Below are positions 45,951-54,597 of a stretch of 64,000 nucleotides of DNA, in pieces; position 1 is the first letter of the stretch; each line of letters opens with the position of its first letter. Location of the stretch: contig NZ_CP015348.1 of assembly GCF_002109325.1 (NCBI RefSeq), forward strand, positions 3,039,501 to 3,103,500. The letters are read 5' to 3'. Both the position numbers and the translations under genes were made by a program. The notes beneath the pieces are model-generated. The model searched no databases. It was not told the DNA's origin and worked only from the letters and a program-made list of their open reading frames with translations. The stretch is from Sporosarcina ureae. GTDB taxonomy: Bacteria > Bacillota > Bacilli > Bacillales_A > Planococcaceae.

Positions 45951-47062
45951 TGAAAATGAAAAAGTATACAGCACCTACTATGGTCGAAGCGATGGCGAAA
46001 GTACGTGAAGATTTTGGAGACGACGCCGTCATCCTTAGTTCAAATGTCACAAAAACAAAAGGTTTTCTTGGTCTATTTCGTAAACGTTCAGTAGAAGTAG
46101 TTGCAAGCTATGATAAAACGAATGATCAACGTGCCTATGAATCACAGGTTCGTACTATACAACCTGTTGCACAACCCGAGTCGGTTGAGCGTATGCAGAG
46201 GGAAATGCGAGAAATCAAACAAATGCTGAAAGACATTAAGCAAGTAGATCATACATTAGGAAAATATCCTGATGAACTTCTTCCAGTGTTGAAGAGATTG
46301 CAAGTGCAAGGTTTAGCAAATGAACATATTATGGAAATCGGCAATTTGGTATTCGATCGTATGAAACAAGATAAGACGGACTTTACAGAAGACCAGCAAA
46401 TCGAATTGATTCGAAGCTGGTTCTGGGATCAACTTCACAATATGCCGTTTGGTGGAATCTCTTATCAGAAGAAGTTTATTAATGTACTAGGTCCTACAGG
46501 TGTCGGGAAAACAACAACGATTGCCAAAATTGCAGCACGTGCATTATTAGAAGAAAAAAAGAAAGTGGGTTTCATCACAACGGATACGTACCGTATTGCG
46601 GCAATTGAACAATTACGAACATATGCTAATTTACTTCAGGCACCAGTTGAAATTGCTTATAACGAAGAAGATTTCCGTACTGCAATTGAAAAATTGAAAG
46701 ATCTAGATCTTATATTTATTGATACAGCGGGACGAAATTATAAAGAAGCAAAATTTGTTGATGATTTAACAAAACTTATAGATTTTTCATTAGAAATGGA
46801 AACGTTTCTTGTGTTATCCACGACTTCAAAGGAACAGGATATGGATACTATCATCAGACAATTTGATAAATTTCCGATCAATAAATTTATATTCACGAAA
46901 ACAGATGAAACAAATTCTGTAGGCTCGATTATTAACTTAATGATGAAATATGGTATAGGCATGGCATACTTCACAGATGGACAAGAGGTACCTGAGGATT
47001 TGACAGAAGCCAGTTTTGAAAAAGTGATAAATCTTCTGTTAGAAGGTGAACCACATGCATGA
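45950..47062 (+). CDS. flhF: SRP-like GTPase FlhF
   Basis: 370-residue third member of the SRP GTPase family in this window (with FtsY and Ffh). It governs flagellar position and number. A basic N-terminal region is followed by NG domains with [29 protein letters not shown] and IDTAGRNYKEA. Its GTPase is stimulated by FlhG, encoded next. Overlaps flhA by one base and flhG by eight. Confidence 0.96.
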   Translation: MKMKKYTAPTMVEAMAKVREDFGDDAVILSSNVTKTKGFLGLFRKRSVEVVASYDKTNDQRAYESQVRTIQPVAQPESVERMQREMREIKQMLKDIKQVDHTLGKYPDELLPVLKRLQVQGLANEHIMEIGNLVFDRMKQDKTDFTEDQQIELIRSWFWDQLHNMPFGGISYQKKFINVLGPTGVGKTTTIAKIAARALLEEKKKVGFITTDTYRIAAIEQLRTYANLLQAPVEIAYNEEDFRTAIEKLKDLDLIFIDTAGRNYKEAKFVDDLTKLIDFSLEMETFLVLSTTSKEQDMDTIIRQFDKFPINKFIFTKTDETNSVGSIINLMMKYGIGMAYFTDGQEVPEDLTEASFEKVINLLLEGEPHA

Positions 47063-47921
47063 TCAGGCGGAAGCACTTAGACTAAAAATGATCAGAAATC
47101 AAAGACCTGTAGCTCGCTCAATTGCCATCATCAGTGGTAAAGGTGGAGTAGGCAAGTCGAACTTTACTGCGAATTTTTCTTATGCTTTAGTAGCAAAGGG
47201 CAAGAAAGTTTTAATTGTGGATATGGATATTGGAATGGGAAATATTCATATATTATTTGGCGCTACTCCTACTTATCATTTAAAAGATTACTTGACTGAC
47301 ATCCAAAGATTAGAAGATGTCGTGACACCGATTGAAGAAAACTTGGCATTTATTGCAGGAGGTTCTGGACTGGAAACAGTCGTTGAATGGTCGGATACGA
47401 TGTTTAATCGATTGATTGAAGCGTTCTCTATTTTACAGATGGAGTATGATGTTATTTTATTCGATATGGGTGCAGGAGCTACGAAGAGTTCTATCGATTT
47501 AATATTGGCGATGGACGAGATAATTTTAATTGCGACACCTGAGCCAACGTCGATTACGGATGCTTATTCGATGATAAAATTCATCTGTTTACAAGATGCG
47601 AATAAAACCATCCGCATAGTCAGTAATCGTGTACTGAAGGAGCAAGATGGTCGGGATTCCGTCGCACGTCTTCAATTAGCTATGCGAAGATTTTTATCTG
47701 TCGAAACCAGTATTTTAGGATTCTTGCCTGATGATATACATGTACGTAATGCGGTGATTGCACAGTCACCTTTCGTTAAGTTATACCCCGATGCAAAAGT
47801 CAGCAAGCGTATGCTGGCCATCACTGATACATTTATGCATGGCGATAAGCCTAGCACTTCTATTGAAACCTCTGGATTCATAGATAAAATCAAAGGTATA
47901 TTTCAGAAGGGGCGTGTGTGA
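47055..47921 (+). CDS. flhG: MinD-like ATPase FlhG
   Basis: 288-residue ParA/MinD-family ATPase (YlxH) that limits flagellar number and helps C-ring assembly. An N-terminal DQAEALR segment, which activates FlhF, precedes the deviant Walker A SGKGGVGKSN. DMDIGMGN follows. The C-terminal region should hold the amphipathic membrane helix (GFIDKIKGIFQKG). The ATG at 47055 has GAAGGTGA upstream; a GTG at 47046 overlaps that site. Confidence 0.94.
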   Translation: MHDQAEALRLKMIRNQRPVARSIAIISGKGGVGKSNFTANFSYALVAKGKKVLIVDMDIGMGNIHILFGATPTYHLKDYLTDIQRLEDVVTPIEENLAFIAGGSGLETVVEWSDTMFNRLIEAFSILQMEYDVILFDMGAGATKSSIDLILAMDEIILIATPEPTSITDAYSMIKFICLQDANKTIRIVSNRVLKEQDGRDSVARLQLAMRRFLSVETSILGFLPDDIHVRNAVIAQSPFVKLYPDAKVSKRMLAITDTFMHGDKPSTSIETSGFIDKIKGIFQKGRV

Positions 47922-47922
47922 T

Positions 47923-49053
47923 TTGATTACTGGAAAGAAAAGGCGAGTTCTAGTTGTTGACGACTCAGCTTTTATGCGGAAGTTAATTTCCGATATGTTG
48001 AATAAACACCCCTTGATGGAAGTCATCGGCATCGCTAGGAATGGCAAGGATGCAGTGGAAAAGGTACGTGACCTTCATCCCGATGTCATTACAATGGATA
48101 TTGAAATGCCTATGATGAATGGGCTAGAAGCTTTAAAGCTTATTATGGATCAAATGCCGATCCCTGTAGTGATATTATCGAGTACGACAAAACATAATAC
48201 GGAAAATGCCGTACTCGCTATAGAATACGGGGCAGTGGATGTTATAGCAAAACCTGGTGGCGCTATTTCGTTAAATCTTCACGAAATAGAAAAAGAGATT
48301 GTGGAGAAAGTATTTGCCGCTTCAAATGTGGGGATTCAGACGTTAACAAGAAAAATTACCCCGCCACAAAAAAGGTATACAGCACCGCCAACTAGAATGA
48401 ATACAGCGAGTGATAGTAGAATCATTCCATCGGTACCGGTACAAACTGTAAGTTTTTCTAAAAATATTACACTTATTGCCCAAACGTTTGTTATAATAGG
48501 TACATCGACTGGGGGTCCAAGAGCCTTACAAGAAGTTATAACTAGGTTTCCTGCAGAATTTCCCTATCCAATTCTTATTGTTCAGCATATGCCGCCCGGC
48601 TTCACAAAGTCATTAGCCGAACGACTTAATGGCTTAAGTGAAATCGCAGTTAAAGAAGCTGAACATGGAGAGCTAATCGAAAATGGAACAGCCTATATTG
48701 CACCAGGGGGGTTACATTTGAAGTTCGAGAAATCCAGAACAGGTTATCAAATCGTATTGGATGGAAACGAAGCGCCTCGTTCTGGACACCGCCCAGCAGT
48801 AAATGTGTTATTAGAATCAGCGGCCACACATAAAGAATTGAAATTTGTAACAGCTATCATGACAGGCATGGGGTCTGATGGAAAAGAAGGCATGGAACTT
48901 TTACGTGCGTCATGCAAAACGATTACCATAGCGGAATCCCAGAAAACTTCCGTTGTGTATGGAATGCCCAAAGCCATAATAGATGCGGGTCTGAGTGATG
49001 AAGTAAAAGACGTGCAAGAGATCGCCAATGCCATAATGGGAAATTTGAAGTAA
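47923..49053 (+). CDS. cheB: Chemotaxis methylesterase CheB
   Basis: 376-residue two-domain enzyme for adaptation. The N-terminal receiver has Asp59 (MDIEMP). The C-terminal esterase/deamidase has the Ser of GTSTGGPRAL, the His of IVQHMPPGFT and the Asp of GMGSDGKEGM. It removes methyl groups from receptor glutamates. TTG at 47923, ten bases after AAGGGG, gives a reasonable N-terminus; a GTG at 47914 is an alternative but sits on the ribosome binding site. Confidence 0.92.
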   Translation: MITGKKRRVLVVDDSAFMRKLISDMLNKHPLMEVIGIARNGKDAVEKVRDLHPDVITMDIEMPMMNGLEALKLIMDQMPIPVVILSSTTKHNTENAVLAIEYGAVDVIAKPGGAISLNLHEIEKEIVEKVFAASNVGIQTLTRKITPPQKRYTAPPTRMNTASDSRIIPSVPVQTVSFSKNITLIAQTFVIIGTSTGGPRALQEVITRFPAEFPYPILIVQHMPPGFTKSLAERLNGLSEIAVKEAEHGELIENGTAYIAPGGLHLKFEKSRTGYQIVLDGNEAPRSGHRPAVNVLLESAATHKELKFVTAIMTGMGSDGKEGMELLRASCKTITIAESQKTSVVYGMPKAIIDAGLSDEVKDVQEIANAIMGNLK

Positions 49054-49068
49054 CTAGGGGGCTTTGCA

Positions 49069-51141
49069 ATGGATGTAAGTCAGTATTTGGACATGTTCAT
49101 CGAAGAAAGTAAAGAACACTTACAAGCTTGTAGTGAGCAACTACTCGCGTTAGAGAATGATCCGGATGATCTGGCAATTGTCAATGAAGTCTTTAGAGCG
49201 GCACATACGCTTAAAGGAATGTCAGCGACAATGGGATATGAAGATATCGCAGATTTAACGCACAAGATGGAGAACGTTCTAGATGCAATTCGAAATTCAA
49301 AGATCAGTGTCACAACTGAAATACTAGACGTTGTATTTGAAGCGGTGGATGATCTTGAACTAATGGTACAAGACATTGAATCTGGTGGAGATGGAAAAAA
49401 AGACGTCAGCAAATTAGTTGATACGCTAAATCGAATTGAAGCAGGCCAACCGCTTGATTTGGTCGAGGATTCTGTATCAGCGACTACTGAGGAAGCACCA
49501 ATTGAAGTGGTCACTTCTACAGGGGTTCAATATGATGAATTTGAGTTGACGGTTATTTCTCAATCTGCAGAGCAAGGTTTTAATGCACTAGAGATTACGG
49601 TTACATTACGTGAAGACTGCTTGTTAAAAGTGGCACGCGTATTCATGACGTTTGAGATTTTAGAAAAATCAGGCGAAGTTATAAAAACCGTTCCTACAGT
49701 AGAACAATTGGAAAATGAAGATTTCGATCAGAAATTTACGATTGTGTTATTGACACAGGAGGACGCTGAAGACCTAAAAGCAAAAGTAATGAAAGTTTCT
49801 GAAATAGAAGACGTGAAAATCACACATATTACAGATGAATATGTGCAAAAATATAAGCAAGCTGCGATAATTGAAAATGAAGCGCCTCCAGAAGTGATTG
49901 AAACGACAATAGTGCCAGTTGCTAATGTTACGCCAACAGAAAAAGTGTCAAAAGAAGCTATTAAAACTAAAAAGTCTGCGTCTTCAAACTCCAATAAAAC
50001 TATACGGGTAAATATTGATCGACTCGATATTTTGATGAACTTATTTGAAGAACTGGTCATCGATCGCGGACGTCTTCAATCGATCGCGAGTGAATTGCAT
50101 AACCCGGAATTGAATGAATCCGTTGAGAGAATGACACGTGTATCAGGAGACTTGCAGAATATTATATTGAATATGCGAATGGTGCCTGTGGAAACTGTCT
50201 TCAATCGATTCCCTAAAATGGTGCGTCAATTGGCACGGGATCTCAATAAGAAAATCGATTTGGAGATTGTGGGAGCTGAAACAGAACTAGACCGCACTGT
50301 AATCGATGAAATAGGGGATCCACTTGTTCACTTAATTAGAAATGCTTTAGATCACGGTATTGAAATGCCTGAAGAACGTATCGCGAAAGGTAAGCCAGAA
50401 GTTGGGACTGTAACATTGCGTGCCTACCATTCGGGTAACCATGTATTCATTGAGCTTGAAGATGATGGAGCTGGTGTAAACCGTGAGCGTGTAGTAGGTA
50501 AAGCAGTTGAAAAAGGAATTATCAGTCCGGAAGCGGCAGATTCATTAACAAATAAGCAAGTGGCCGAGTTGATTTTAGCTTCAGGATTTTCAACTGCAGC
50601 TTCCATAACTGACGTCTCAGGTCGTGGTGTGGGTCTAGACGTAGTTAAAAATACAATTGAATCTCTTGGTGGACACATATCTATCGATTCGACAGAAGGA
50701 AAAGGTTCGTTATTCCAGGTGCAGTTACCTCTTACTCTTTCTATTATTTCTGTCATGTTAGTAGAGTTGGATCAAGAAATATATGCAATCCCATTGTCTT
50801 CTATTATTGAGACTGCCATTATTCAGAAGTCTGATATTTTAAATGCGCATAATCAACCGGTCATTGACTTCCGTGGGACTATTGTGCCGTTAGTAGACTT
50901 GAAAGATATATTTGAAATGAAGAATAGAAGTAATGAAGAAGATGAGTTCCAGTCTATCGTAATTGTTCGTAAAGGTGAAAGTTTAGCTGGTTTAGTCGTA
51001 GATTCATTTATTGGTCAACAAGAAATCGTCTTAAAATCACTCGGAGAATACTTGCAGAGTGTCTTTGCGATCTCAGGTGCTACGATTCTAGGAAATGGTC
51101 AAGTCGCATTAATTGTTGACTGTAATGCATTGATTAAATAA
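49069..51141 (+). CDS. cheA: Chemotaxis histidine kinase CheA
   Basis: 690-residue kinase that phosphorylates CheY and CheB. The P1 HPt domain has His46 in FRAAHTLKGMSATMG. The P2 CheY-binding region spans about 160-275, P3 dimerisation about 305-365, and the P4 ATPase about 370-545 with LIRNALDHGIE, EDDGAGV and GRGVGLDVV. P5, CheW-like, runs from about 548 to the end. AGGGGG precedes the ATG, 15 bases after cheB. Confidence 0.97.
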   Translation: MDVSQYLDMFIEESKEHLQACSEQLLALENDPDDLAIVNEVFRAAHTLKGMSATMGYEDIADLTHKMENVLDAIRNSKISVTTEILDVVFEAVDDLELMVQDIESGGDGKKDVSKLVDTLNRIEAGQPLDLVEDSVSATTEEAPIEVVTSTGVQYDEFELTVISQSAEQGFNALEITVTLREDCLLKVARVFMTFEILEKSGEVIKTVPTVEQLENEDFDQKFTIVLLTQEDAEDLKAKVMKVSEIEDVKITHITDEYVQKYKQAAIIENEAPPEVIETTIVPVANVTPTEKVSKEAIKTKKSASSNSNKTIRVNIDRLDILMNLFEELVIDRGRLQSIASELHNPELNESVERMTRVSGDLQNIILNMRMVPVETVFNRFPKMVRQLARDLNKKIDLEIVGAETELDRTVIDEIGDPLVHLIRNALDHGIEMPEERIAKGKPEVGTVTLRAYHSGNHVFIELEDDGAGVNRERVVGKAVEKGIISPEAADSLTNKQVAELILASGFSTAASITDVSGRGVGLDVVKNTIESLGGHISIDSTEGKGSLFQVQLPLTLSIISVMLVELDQEIYAIPLSSIIETAIIQKSDILNAHNQPVIDFRGTIVPLVDLKDIFEMKNRSNEEDEFQSIVIVRKGESLAGLVVDSFIGQQEIVLKSLGEYLQSVFAISGATILGNGQVALIVDCNALIK

Positions 51142-51154
51142 TCGAGGTGATGAC

Positions 51155-51622
51155 ATGACAAATACAGTAGAAGTAAGTGATATGAAAGTAATCGTCTTCC
51201 AATTGATGAATAAAGAATATGCGATTGGTATTGATGTGGTGGAATCGATTGAGAAATCTTTATCCATTACACGCGTTCCCCGTATGCCTTCTTATGTCAA
51301 AGGAGTGTTAAATTTACGTGGTGTAGTAACGCCTGTAGTAGACTTGCGTGAACGTTTTGATATGGAGACTAAAGAGTTTGATGAGACAAGTTGTATTATA
51401 ATTGTGTCGCATGCAGATTCTGAGGTCGGATTAATTGTAGATGATGCGAATGATGTGATGGATGTGCCGACAAGTGCAATAGGGCCTCAACCCGAAGTAG
51501 TGGGATCTGTGGAGTCCGAATTCATTTCAGGAGTAGCAAAAGTCGATAAGAGATTATTGGTCATGTTGAATCTAGATAAAGTTTTGCAGCCGATTAAGAA
51601 GGCGAATGCAGATGAATTCTGA
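51155..51622 (+). CDS. cheW: Chemotaxis coupling protein CheW
   Basis: 155-residue adaptor linking CheA to receptors. It consists of one SH3-like double barrel with YAIGIDVVESIEKSL, VKGVLNLRGVVTPVVDLR and GLIVDDANDVMDV. GAGGTGAT lies before the ATG, 13 bases after cheA. Its end overlaps cheC by 11 bases. Confidence 0.96.
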   Translation: MTNTVEVSDMKVIVFQLMNKEYAIGIDVVESIEKSLSITRVPRMPSYVKGVLNLRGVVTPVVDLRERFDMETKEFDETSCIIIVSHADSEVGLIVDDANDVMDVPTSAIGPQPEVVGSVESEFISGVAKVDKRLLVMLNLDKVLQPIKKANADEF

Positions 51623-52244
51623 AAATGAAATTACAGAAATGCATTTGGATGTCTTAAAGGAAATCGGTAATATTGGAGCAGCGCATGCAGCAACGTCACT
51701 ATCTCAGCTTTTAGGTCAGAAGATTGATATGCGCGTACCTAATGTTGAACTAGTTACATTTGATGAAATGTTTAATCTGGCAGGCGGTAGTGAAAAAGTG
51801 GTTGCTGGCATCTTTTTACGCATAGAAGGCGATTTGACAGGGACGATGTTTTTTGTGCTGACTATTGAATCTGCTACACAATTTATCCGCAAACTAACTG
51901 GTGATACGAGCTTTACTTTTACTGATGCAGAGGATTTGGGAATGGGTGCATCTGCGCTTCAGGAACTGGGAAATATCTTATCAGGTTCCTATCTATCATC
52001 GCTTTCTGATTTCACATCATTAAATATTTATCCAACTGTACCCTCATTAAGTATTGACATGGTGGGTGCCATTGTCAGCTTCGGCCTGATCGAAGTATCT
52101 CAGTATAGTGATGAAGTAATCGTCATTGAGACGGAAATATTGCAAGAAGGTGAACATGGAATGTCTAGTCTGGCTGGACACTTCTTCTTATTACCCGACC
52201 CGCCGTCTTACCGTACGATATTCAGTTCGCTAGGAGTCTTGTAG
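51612..52244 (+). CDS. cheC: CheY-P phosphatase CheC
   Basis: 210-residue phosphatase of the CheC/FliY/CheX family. Two active-site helices carry the E...N pairs: EIGNIGAAHAATSLSQLL and ELGNILSGSYLSSLS. It works with CheD in adaptation. ATG 51612 is preferred over 51606 for spacing to AAGG. The stop TAG abuts the cheD ATG. Confidence 0.94.
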   Translation: MNSENEITEMHLDVLKEIGNIGAAHAATSLSQLLGQKIDMRVPNVELVTFDEMFNLAGGSEKVVAGIFLRIEGDLTGTMFFVLTIESATQFIRKLTGDTSFTFTDAEDLGMGASALQELGNILSGSYLSSLSDFTSLNIYPTVPSLSIDMVGAIVSFGLIEVSQYSDEVIVIETEILQEGEHGMSSLAGHFFLLPDPPSYRTIFSSLGVL

Positions 52245-52739
52245 ATGGCAGCTATCCAAACAGTAGTACGCGTAGGGATTGCAGATATGAATATCGTGAA
52301 ATCCCCTCACACGATTCGCACATCAGGACTGGGTTCATGTGTAGGTGTAATACTGTATGATTCTTCAAAGAAAATAGCAGGTATGGTACATGTTATGTTG
52401 CCTGACAGCGAGTTAGGTAAATCGACAAAACTAAATGTAGCGAAATTCGCTGACACGGGTATTCATGCTTTGTTAGAATTATTAAAATCAGAAGGGGTCA
52501 GACCTTTCAGTATTAAAGCAAAAATTGCGGGTGGCGCACAAATGTTTCAATTCGGTTCGAATGATACAATTCGTATCGGCCCGCGCAATGTAGAAGCTGT
52601 TAAAAAGGAATTGAAGAGATATTCAATCCCAATTGTTGCAGAGGATACGGGTGGCTCGAGTGGACGTACAATTGAATTTGATCCTGATACAGGTATCCTA
52701 CATGTTCGTACCGTCAATGCCGGAACACAGGAAATTTAA
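52245..52739 (+). CDS. cheD: Chemoreceptor glutamine deamidase CheD
   Basis: 164-residue deamidase that converts receptor glutamines to glutamates and stimulates CheC. The catalytic residues are visible as Cys32 in TSGLGSCVGV and His49 in GMVHVMLP, followed by KIAGGAQMF. It begins directly after the cheC stop, with AGGAG upstream. Last gene before the hairpin that separates sigD. Confidence 0.95.
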   Translation: MAAIQTVVRVGIADMNIVKSPHTIRTSGLGSCVGVILYDSSKKIAGMVHVMLPDSELGKSTKLNVAKFADTGIHALLELLKSEGVRPFSIKAKIAGGAQMFQFGSNDTIRIGPRNVEAVKKELKRYSIPIVAEDTGGSSGRTIEFDPDTGILHVRTVNAGTQEI

Positions 52740-52749
52740 CAGTAAGAGC

Positions 52750-52777
52750 AAAGGCGGCTAATGCATTAGTCGCCTTT
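52750..52777 (+). terminator. Hairpin (possible terminator) between cheD and sigD
   Basis: AAAGGCGGCTAA and TTAGTCGCCTTT form a 12-bp stem (one G-U) with tetraloop TGCA. The trailing T-run is short and interrupted (CTTTATCTATT), so termination may be partial. Confidence 0.65.
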
Positions 52778-52790
52778 ATCTATTGGCATT

Positions 52791-52799
52791 TGTTATACT
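52791..52799 (+). promoter_or_regulatory. Candidate extended -10 promoter for sigD
   Basis: TGTTATACT (TGn plus TATACT), with no good -35, located between the cheD hairpin and sigD. It would leave a leader of about 50 bases. Confidence 0.4.
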
Positions 52800-52854
52800 T
52801 ATACATAAGAGATAAGATCGGTAGAAGAAACCTCACAGGAAAGGCGTGAATTCG

Positions 52855-53631
52855 ATGGCAAATCAAGATGTAACTGAACGACATCAGTGGAAGTTATGGA
52901 TCGAAGACCGTGATCCTGATGCAGGTGATACGCTAGTTCGAATGTATACACCTCTTGTGAATTATCACGTTCAACGAATCAGCGCTGGGTTGCCGAAAAA
53001 TGTATCGCGTGATGAAATTAAATCACTTGGTTATCAAGGCCTTTTCGACGCATTAACAAAATTTGATCCTTCACGTGATTTGAAATTTGACACATATGCA
53101 TCTTTTCGTATCCGAGGTACCATTATAGATGGACTACGAAAGGAAGATTGGTTGTCACGCTCTTCACGAGAAAAAACAAAAAAGATGGATGAAGAAATCA
53201 GTAAGCTTGAACAGTCCTACCTGCGAACGGTAACACCTGAGGAAGTAGCGGATCATTTAGGCATGACAACCGATCAAGTCTATCAAACTGTGCATGAACA
53301 GTATTTTGCAAATGTATTATCGATCGATGAAAAAATGAACGAAGACGATGATCACGATCAGACTTTCGTGTTGCAAGATGAACAAACGAAAACGCCTGAA
53401 CAACAAGCTGTAAAAAGCGAATTGATAGGGGATTTGGTTACGAAAATTAAAGAACTGAATGAAAATGAACAATTGGTGCTCAGTCTTTTTTATCAAGAAG
53501 ACATGACGTTGACGGAAATCGGAGAGATATTAAGCTTATCTACATCTAGAATCTCGCAAATACATTCAAAAGCGCTGTTTAAATTACGGTCGTTACTAGC
53601 CGCTGAAATTACAGATGGAGGGATTTTATGA
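52855..53631 (+). CDS. sigD: Sigma-D, flagellar/chemotaxis sigma factor
   Basis: 258-residue FliA-type sigma factor that transcribes flagellin, stators and autolysins after hook completion. Region 2 is FDPSRDLKFDTYASFRIRG with DGLRKEDW, region 3 contains EEVADHLGMT, and region 4 is LTEIGEILSLSTSRISQIHS. The ATG at 52855 is ten bases after AAGG; GTG 52846 is too close. The stop overlaps the next gene by four bases (ATGA). Confidence 0.97.
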   Translation: MANQDVTERHQWKLWIEDRDPDAGDTLVRMYTPLVNYHVQRISAGLPKNVSRDEIKSLGYQGLFDALTKFDPSRDLKFDTYASFRIRGTIIDGLRKEDWLSRSSREKTKKMDEEISKLEQSYLRTVTPEEVADHLGMTTDQVYQTVHEQYFANVLSIDEKMNEDDDHDQTFVLQDEQTKTPEQQAVKSELIGDLVTKIKELNENEQLVLSLFYQEDMTLTEIGEILSLSTSRISQIHSKALFKLRSLLAAEITDGGIL

Positions 53632-53921
53632 GTTTGAAAGCGATTGAACTTCAAATTGCTATACCCAAAACATTTGAAGCGGGAAAGATTGCGGAGCAAA
53701 AACAACAGCAGTCTCAACTTGCTCAGGACAGTGCGAATATGCAAACAGAAAAGCAGGCACTAAAAAATCAGGAAACCGTTTTGGAATCCGATCCGTATGC
53801 AAAGTTGGAAGCAGATGATGGGCAACCCAAAGAAGGATCTCCACAACAAGAAAAAAAAGAGAAAGAGCAACAACAAGCCAAGCACCCGTTTAAAGGTTCG
53901 TTCGTTGATTACAGTGGGTAA
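53628..53921 (+). CDS. Small hydrophilic protein of unknown function between sigD and swrB
   Basis: 97-residue, charged and Gln-rich protein without membrane segment or signal. The N-terminus is LKAIELQIAIPKTFEAGKIA, the middle looks disordered, and the end is HPFKGSFVDYSG. I have the impression of similar small proteins after sigD in other Bacillales, but no function is known to me and B. subtilis has no obvious counterpart at this place. The start overlaps sigD (ATGA) and the stop overlaps swrB, so it is translated as part of the unit. Confidence 0.75.
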   Translation: MSLKAIELQIAIPKTFEAGKIAEQKQQQSQLAQDSANMQTEKQALKNQETVLESDPYAKLEADDGQPKEGSPQQEKKEKEQQQAKHPFKGSFVDYSG

Positions 53922-54445
53922 TGAGTATGGGGATTTTATTAGCTATTTTATTCATCTTACAAATCGTAGGTTTTATGGTAATGACATTGCTGTACTTGAG
54001 AATTTCTAAGTTCAATGATCTGGAGAAAAAGCAACAACAACTTATGAAAGAGATGGATCAATCGGTGTTAGCTTATCTATCAGAGATCAAGGAAGAAAAT
54101 GATCGTTTGATCCATCAATTGAATCAACGGACGGAAGACAATGTGAACCCTTTATCAAATACAGCAACGCCTGAGTATTCAATAGATGAAGAAGCTGAAA
54201 CGCCCGAGTCGATACCAAAGCCGAAGCCTCATCCGGTTCCTGTCCATTTCGCTTTACGATCTTACCAGAAAACGGTGGAGAACGAAAGGAACGAAAAAGA
54301 AACGCAAAAAGAGCCACAAGCTAGACCACTCGATGACAGGGAGAAAGCAAAACAGCTATATGCTGAAGGGAAATCCATTTCAGATATTGCAAGAGAGCTA
54401 AAAAAAGGTAAGACTGAAATCGAATTATTATTAAAGTTTGGCTAA
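53921..54445 (+). CDS. swrB: SwrB-like swarming motility protein (YlxL)
   Basis: 174-residue protein with an N-terminal membrane helix (about residues 4-26), a coiled coil (about 30-70), a Pro-rich acidic linker and a C-terminal helical motif AKQLYAEGKSISDIARELKK with the ending EIELLLKFG, typical of SwrB. In B. subtilis SwrB aids FliF/FliG assembly and type III export activation, and the gene is again between sigD and rpsB. The start overlaps the previous stop (TAATG); an ATG two codons later is possible. Confidence 0.85.
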   Translation: MSMGILLAILFILQIVGFMVMTLLYLRISKFNDLEKKQQQLMKEMDQSVLAYLSEIKEENDRLIHQLNQRTEDNVNPLSNTATPEYSIDEEAETPESIPKPKPHPVPVHFALRSYQKTVENERNEKETQKEPQARPLDDREKAKQLYAEGKSISDIARELKKGKTEIELLLKFG

Positions 54446-54460
54446 AGTTAAATGCAAAGG

Positions 54461-54489
54461 TTGCAAAGAACGTAGAATTGTGTTATTTT
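54461..54489 (+). promoter_or_regulatory. Promoter for rpsB
   Basis: TTGCAA (54461-54466), 17-bp spacer, TATTTT (54484-54489) with TG at the extended -10 position. It lies after swrB and before the structured leader. Confidence 0.55.
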
Positions 54490-54510
54490 TGTAGATGGTA
54501 TTACTACACA

Positions 54511-54567
54511 CGCGTGCGGATGAATGAGTTGGTGCCATTGTGGTCACTTATTCGCTAGAAGTACGCG
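54511..54567 (+). ncRNA. Candidate S2 leader upstream of rpsB
   Basis: Two nested helices: CGCGTGC (54511-54517) with GTACGCG (54561-54567), and GAATGAGT (54522-54529) with ACTTATTC (54546-54553), with weak pairing in the apical loop. G-U pairs occur in both. It sits between the promoter and the ribosome binding site. S2 autoregulatory leaders are known before rpsB in many bacteria; the family assignment here is by position and fold only. Confidence 0.5.
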
Positions 54568-54597
54568 GAGGATAAAAACCAATAGGAGGAATTAAAC

